From Candidatus Methanocorpusculum equi (GTDB taxonomy: Archaea; Halobacteriota; Methanomicrobia; Methanomicrobiales; Methanocorpusculaceae), in NCBI GenBank assembly GCA_018065685.1, contig JAGHSU010000045.1, forward strand, positions 1-9,001: DNA of 9,001 nt, read 5' to 3'. Positions 5,881 through 9,001 of the stretch are shown piece after piece (position 1 is the stretch's first letter; the number at the start of each line of letters is the position of its first letter). The notes under the pieces were generated by a model. That model ran no database searches, was not told the origin of the DNA, and was given only the letters and a program-made list of their open reading frames with translations. The translations under genes and the position numbers were made by a program.

Positions 5881-7126
5881 ACTTCCAGTCTGCACGGATG
5901 AACTCTGCCTCGCGCCCGAAAGGAATTGTTGCATCAACTCCCGCCTTTACGTTGAGTCCGTCGCCGATTCTGCACGGGTCAATGGTAGAGCCGCGAACCC
6001 CGGTATAAACAATGACATCCCGGTCTGCGCGTACCCGCGTTGCAATGGCGTATTCCACGTCAGAGGGGTCGTATATGTCGATATCGGTATCAACGACTAC
6101 CACATGCTTTAGGGATTTGTGTGCGGCAAATGCAGCGTCAATCGCACGCCGCCCGTCGTCTTCCCCGTGCTTTCGAATCTGAATAACCGCATGGAAATAT
6201 CCGGCACCGCCTCTGGTAAGTGTGACGTCGGACACATCCGCCGCGCGGGACACTTCGGCAAATATCTTCGGCTCATAGGGAGCCCCCATAAACATCTTAT
6301 GCTCCGCCCCCGAGGGGAGCAGGGCATGATAGATGAAGTCATCTTTTACTGTCATCCCTTCGAGCTCGATTACCGGCTGCTGACGAACCGAATCATACGT
6401 TCCGCTAATGTCGACGAAAGGACCTTCTGCGGTTTTTTCCGGTGTAATCCACCCGTAGAGTACAATCTCCGCATCGGGGACGCGGACTCCGTTCGGACAG
6501 GTGTAAAGAGGCAGAGTTTCTCCTGCAATCTCTGCCGCATACTTCATCTCGCATCCTTCGGGGACACGGGTGCAGGCCGCGAAAAGAATTACCGGGTTTA
6601 CGCCGATGACGATTGCAATCGGGAGTTTTTCACCCGCAGCGCAGGCCCTCTGGTAGAGAACATCGGTGTGCCGCGTTTCAACAAGGCGGGCTGCCAGATG
6701 GTTTTTGTCGAGTACAAGCATCCGGTGAACCGAGGCGTTTTCAACTCCGCCGTACGCGGAAAAGACAATCCCTGAGGTGATGTAGCGCCCGGCATCCTTC
6801 GGGAAGTGCTTCAGGACCGGAATTTTTGAAAGGTCTGCCGGGACGAAGGGGAGTTTTCCCCCGTCAGAGACCGCGCCGGAGAACGTGCATTTGGAGAGCT
6901 GCTCAATCATGGTCTTTTCCGGATACCCGAGAGCAACCGAGAGTGCCTTACGGGAGGTTACGGTGTTCATCACAGCCGTGTGTCCTTCGAGGTCTTCAAA
7001 GATGAGCATCCTGTCTGCTGCTGCGGCAAGCTGTGCTGCTTCCATGTCGGCGGAGACAGGGCGTGTAATGACCTCGGCAAGTCCCGCCTCTTTCATCTTC
7101 CGGACAAAGTCCCTGAAGCTTTCCAT
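5879..7126 (-). CDS. UbiD-family decarboxylase, probable anhydromevalonate phosphate decarboxylase
   Basis: This is a 415-residue UbiD-family protein, shorter than bacterial UbiD (about 490) as is usual for the archaeal branch. Family landmarks are YPE at 68-70, the SVHRMLVLDKNHLAARL strand region (132-148) with arginines near the prenyl-FMN pocket, and EGPFVDISGTYD at 234-245, the counterpart of the EGPFxE/D acid motif. The C-terminal VDTDIDIYDPSDVEYAIATR segment (345-364) is also typical. Methanogens lack ubiquinone, and the gene sits between ubiX and acnX. The likely reaction is therefore decarboxylation of trans-anhydromevalonate 5-phosphate to isopentenyl phosphate, which isopentenyl phosphate kinase would then convert to IPP. 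The ATG overlaps the ubiX TGA as TGATG, with a G-rich site (G6, 7139-7134) about 7 bases ahead. Other UbiD substrates remain possible, but context makes them less likely. Confidence 0.88.
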   Translation of the reverse strand: MESFRDFVRKMKEAGLAEVITRPVSADMEAAQLAAAADRMLIFEDLEGHTAVMNTVTSRKALSVALGYPEKTMIEQLSKCTFSGAVSDGGKLPFVPADLSKIPVLKHFPKDAGRYITSGIVFSAYGGVENASVHRMLVLDKNHLAARLVETRHTDVLYQRACAAGEKLPIAIVIGVNPVILFAACTRVPEGCEMKYAAEIAGETLPLYTCPNGVRVPDAEIVLYGWITPEKTAEGPFVDISGTYDSVRQQPVIELEGMTVKDDFIYHALLPSGAEHKMFMGAPYEPKIFAEVSRAADVSDVTLTRGGAGYFHAVIQIRKHGEDDGRRAIDAAFAAHKSLKHVVVVDTDIDIYDPSDVEYAIATRVRADRDVIVYTGVRGSTIDPCRIGDGLNVKAGVDATIPFGREAEFIRADWK

Positions 7127-7671
7127 CAGGCGTCCCCCCAGCGTTTCTGAAGATTGTGCTCAATGCCGCAGTGGTCCAGGATACGGGCAACCATGACGTC
7201 TGCAAGCTCCTCGATTGTTTCCGGATGTGTGTAAAAGGAGGGGGATGCGGGCATTATAAGAGCTCCCGCATCGTTTGCCTTGAGCATATTGGTCAGATGG
7301 ATTCTGTTGTACGGGGTCTCGCGCGGGACTATGATAAGAGTCCGCCGCTCTTTCAGGGCCACATCTGCGGCACGGACGATGAGTGATTCCGCATAGCCGT
7401 TTGCAACCGCTGAAAGGGTTTTCATGCTGCAGGGGACTATCACCATTGCGTCATAGAGGAATGAGCCGCTCGCAATTTTTGCGCCGATTTCCGCATTCTC
7501 TTCGTAATGGAAGGGGTATCCGTCAAGGGAGAGTCCTTCAACCGCGGAGACCTGCCGCGCTGCATCAGATATGATTACATATACCTCTGCCTTTCCGCAG
7601 AGGGCATCCAGGAGGCGCTTTGCATAGATTATGCCTGAGGCACCCGTTACCGCAACAACAATCCGTTTCAT
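7126..7671 (-). CDS. ubiX: UbiX-family flavin prenyltransferase
   Basis: This is a 181-residue UbiX/Pad1 flavoprotein of normal length. It has the flavin motif GASG at residues 10-13, IISDAA at 33-38, VPCSMKTLSAVA at 79-90, RAADVALKERR at 100-110, VPRETPYN at 115-122, and the C-terminal PASPSFYTHP at 141-150. The enzyme joins FMN to a dimethylallyl group (dimethylallyl monophosphate in characterised bacterial enzymes) to make prenylated FMN, the cofactor of UbiD enzymes. Being coupled by TGATG to the UbiD-like gene, it most likely serves that decarboxylase. It is the first gene of the block, and the AT-rich box upstream suggests a leaderless transcript. Confidence 0.94.
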   Translation of the reverse strand: MKRIVVAVTGASGIIYAKRLLDALCGKAEVYVIISDAARQVSAVEGLSLDGYPFHYEENAEIGAKIASGSFLYDAMVIVPCSMKTLSAVANGYAESLIVRAADVALKERRTLIIVPRETPYNRIHLTNMLKANDAGALIMPASPSFYTHPETIEELADVMVARILDHCGIEHNLQKRWGDA

Positions 7672-7687
7672 CTCGTGTTCTCTTCTG

Positions 7688-7699
7688 TATATTATTTAT
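7688..7699 (-). promoter_or_regulatory. TATA box for the ubiX-ubiD transcript
   Basis: The minus strand carries ATAAATAATATA. The ATAAATA part is centred about 25 bases before the A of the ubiX ATG at 7671, so the message probably starts at or next to the start codon. No good Shine-Dalgarno sequence lies between the box and the ATG. Confidence 0.55.
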
Positions 7700-7749
7700 C
7701 GTGAGGGATTAATGTTGTTTTGGGTGGGGGTGTCTGATATCCCGGGTGG

Positions 7750-7800
7750 AACTGACGGTGCGCAGGGTCAACAAAGAGCAGACGTACTGTCAGTTACAGT
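7750..7800. repeat. Intergenic inverted repeat between ubiX and the amidase gene
   Basis: AACTGACGGT (7750-7759) and ACTGTCAGTT (7786-7795) are inverted copies matching at 9 of 10 positions, with 26 bases between them. The right arm can also fold on itself (ACTGT-CAGTT-ACAGT, 7786-7800). It lies upstream of the TATA-like box of the amidase gene, so it could be a regulator site or simply a structured leftover. The rest of the 7672-7867 gap holds no gene that I can see. Confidence 0.45.
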
Positions 7801-7832
7801 GTCCATGAACCCATCTGCCCCAAACCTGAGAC

Positions 7833-7842
7833 TAATTTATAG
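7833..7842 (+). promoter_or_regulatory. TATA-like box for the amidase gene
   Basis: TAATTTATAG is centred about 30 bases before the ATG at 7868, predicting a transcription start roughly 4 bases ahead of it. The AGGAG that overlaps its end (7841-7845) is 22 bases from the ATG, too far to act as a ribosome site. Confidence 0.45.
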
Positions 7843-7867
7843 GAGAAACAGCAATATATCAGTAAAC

Positions 7868-9001
7868 ATGAACACCGATAAAAAAACCGCAATAACGAAA
7901 CTCATTCTCATCTTTGAAGCAGTTGTGACAGTCGTCACCGTCTGCTGCTCCGCAGGGTGCATCATCTCTCCCGAAGGCCCGGAAACGTGGACTCCGGAAA
8001 TTACCCAGCTCACGGACTATCCGGAATACAACCTCTATCTGGCAGAATATACGCATGACGATAAGCTCGATGAACTGATAGCAGAACATATTACGGATAC
8101 CGGACTGCTGAACCGGCGGATTGCCGAACTCTGCGCTCCGGGAACGGATGTCAGGATAAAACTGCCTGCGCCCGCATGCACCGTCTTCGTCTCATCCGAC
8201 GCGACATCCGGGGTGATGTCAGAGGTGACATCAGAAGAGCCGCCGGAGGGTTCCTTTGAAGGGCAGTACCTCGCCGGGAGAAACTTCGATTTCGGGGATA
8301 CGAGCTGCATGCTGGTCCACACCGTCCCTGACAACGGGTATGAGTCGATAGCCTTCGCAGACATAAACATGTACGCATCTGACCCCGCAGGCGACCCTGC
8401 AAACCCGCAGGATGCGCTTATTTCCCCGTATCTTTGTATGGACGGATTAAATGAGGCAGGTGTCTTCATTGCGGTTCTTGTAGCTGACGGGCCTGCCGTA
8501 CACCAGAACACCGGAAAACCTGTTGCAACAGCCCCGTTTATCATCCGGCTTGTTCTCGACAAGGCAGCTGATGTGTACGAGGCGGTCCTTTTAATCGGAG
8601 ACTTTGATGCATACTTTGCCTCGGGATTCCAGTACTTCATCGCGGACAAAAGCGGAAATACCGCAGTTGTCAACTATATTCATGATGAACTGACGGTGGT
8701 ATTTGGTGAAACCATTCTGACAAACTTCTATGTCTGCGAAATCCCTGAGGATTACCCGGAAGGACACGGACAGGACAGATATGAGACAGCAGAAACGATG
8801 CTGGAAGATGCCGGATATGAGACAGATTCCGCGAAAGCGTTTGAGATTCTGGAAGCCGTGGCGCAGACCACTGAAATGCTGGACCCCGGGACCACCCAGT
8901 GGTCTGCTGTCTATTATCTCACGAAAGGATATGCGGATGTTGTCTTCCGGCAGCACTGGGATGATGTCATCTCATCTCCTCACTTATCTGCAGCTCCCGT
9001 G
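7868..9001 (+). CDS. Secreted/lipoprotein linear amide C-N hydrolase (choloylglycine hydrolase-like Ntn cysteine amidase), 3' end outside window
   Basis: The frame is open from the ATG at 7868 to the window edge (378 codons). Residues 11-30 are a hydrophobic signal (with an unusual Glu17) ending in a lipobox-like SAGC at 28-31. A helical, acidic stretch follows to residue 103. Then comes PACTVFV with the probable Ntn nucleophile Cys104, and GRNFDF at 137-142 with Arg138 and Asp141, matching the Arg/Asp of choloylglycine hydrolases. MDGLNEAGVF (191-200), a VHQNTGKP segment (211-218), FIIRLVLDKA (224-233), FIADKSGNTAVVNY (257-270) and GTTQWSAVYYL (341-351) follow in family order. Such enzymes cut amide bonds in bile salts, N-acyl amino acids or penicillins, and the substrate here is open. 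The run FRQHWDD near 360-366 is close to the usual C-terminus, so little is missing. Relatives are common in gut Clostridia, so transfer is possible. The start is set by the signal peptide and the TATA-like box. Confidence 0.82.
   Translation, partial: MNTDKKTAITKLILIFEAVVTVVTVCCSAGCIISPEGPETWTPEITQLTDYPEYNLYLAEYTHDDKLDELIAEHITDTGLLNRRIAELCAPGTDVRIKLPAPACTVFVSSDATSGVMSEVTSEEPPEGSFEGQYLAGRNFDFGDTSCMLVHTVPDNGYESIAFADINMYASDPAGDPANPQDALISPYLCMDGLNEAGVFIAVLVADGPAVHQNTGKPVATAPFIIRLVLDKAADVYEAVLLIGDFDAYFASGFQYFIADKSGNTAVVNYIHDELTVVFGETILTNFYVCEIPEDYPEGHGQDRYETAETMLEDAGYETDSAKAFEILEAVAQTTEMLDPGTTQWSAVYYLTKGYADVVFRQHWDDVISSPHLSAAPV
8201..8236 (+). repeat. Three imperfect 12-bp tandem units inside the amidase gene
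   Basis: Three in-frame 12-base units encode ATSG, VMSE and VTSE (residues 112-123). Units two and three match at 9 of 12 bases. They sit in a Ser/Thr/Glu/Pro-rich insertion between the nucleophile Cys104 and GRNFDF. In bile salt hydrolases the Cys-to-Arg spacing is 16 residues, whereas here it is 34. Confidence 0.6.

Noticed and set aside
6119..6775. A 218-codon plus-strand open frame opposite the UbiD-like gene
   Set aside because: It is a shadow of a strongly supported gene; its composition is odd and no domain or promoter supports it.
5879..7671. Ubiquinone biosynthesis role for the UbiX/UbiD pair
   Set aside because: The adjacent acnX and the archaeal context fit the modified mevalonate pathway, and methanogens do not make ubiquinone.
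7841..7845. AGGAG as ribosome binding site of the amidase gene
   Set aside because: It is 22 bases from the ATG, beyond normal spacing, and overlaps the likely TATA box upstream of the predicted transcription start.
8035..8673. A 212-codon minus-strand open frame opposite the amidase
   Set aside because: It lies wholly antisense to a frame with clear Ntn-hydrolase motifs, and its protein has no recognisable features.
7868..9001. Naming the right-end gene a bile salt hydrolase
   Set aside because: The superfamily motifs are clear, but the long propeptide and the insertion beside the active site differ from true bile salt hydrolases, so the substrate cannot be assigned.

Overview
The window looks like part of a methanogen chromosome of the order Methanomicrobiales, with Methanocorpusculum or a close relative as the best guess. 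The evidence is indirect. It carries an aconitase-X / UbiD / UbiX set that fits the archaeal modified mevalonate pathway, AT-rich TATA boxes about 25 bases ahead of apparently leaderless starts, mid-range GC, and an iron-sulfur aldo/keto reductase of a type common in anaerobes. There is no rRNA, tRNA, CRISPR array or insertion sequence. The genus call is an inference from gene content, not a database match.

Layout from left to right. Positions 1-171 are non-coding, AT-rich and rich in small inverted repeats. Positions 172-1446 (minus) hold a BaiN/HI0933-type flavoprotein gene that is full length except for one in-frame TGA at codon 164, where relatives carry glycine. Directly upstream and overlapping it by 8 bases is an aldo/keto reductase with a C-terminal two-cluster ferredoxin domain (1439-2635, minus). 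A short divergent promoter region follows. Next is a plus-strand gene (2775-3779) for a protein with a Lys/Ser/Ala-rich tail, a four-residue tandem repeat and an unrecognised globular domain. It converges on the next block across a 116-base terminator region.

The central block (3896-7671, all minus) is the metabolic core. Transcription runs ubiX -> ubiD-like decarboxylase -> acnX (phosphomevalonate dehydratase large subunit) -> M50 membrane metalloprotease. The first and last pairs are joined by TGATG stop/start overlaps. AcnX should convert mevalonate 5-phosphate to trans-anhydromevalonate 5-phosphate. The UbiD-like enzyme should decarboxylate that to isopentenyl phosphate, using the prenylated FMN that UbiX makes. 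The small AcnX subunit is not in the window. The membrane protease is an unexplained partner.

The right end (7868 to the edge, plus) is a secreted or lipid-anchored Ntn-type cysteine amidase of the choloylglycine-hydrolase / linear amide C-N hydrolase superfamily. It is nearly complete, with its C-terminus cut by the window. A divergent intergenic region with an inverted repeat separates it from ubiX. The most unusual points are the single-base lesion in the flavoprotein gene, the protease coupled to acnX, the internal nucleophile cysteine downstream of a lipobox in the amidase, and the unknown Lys/Ser-rich protein.
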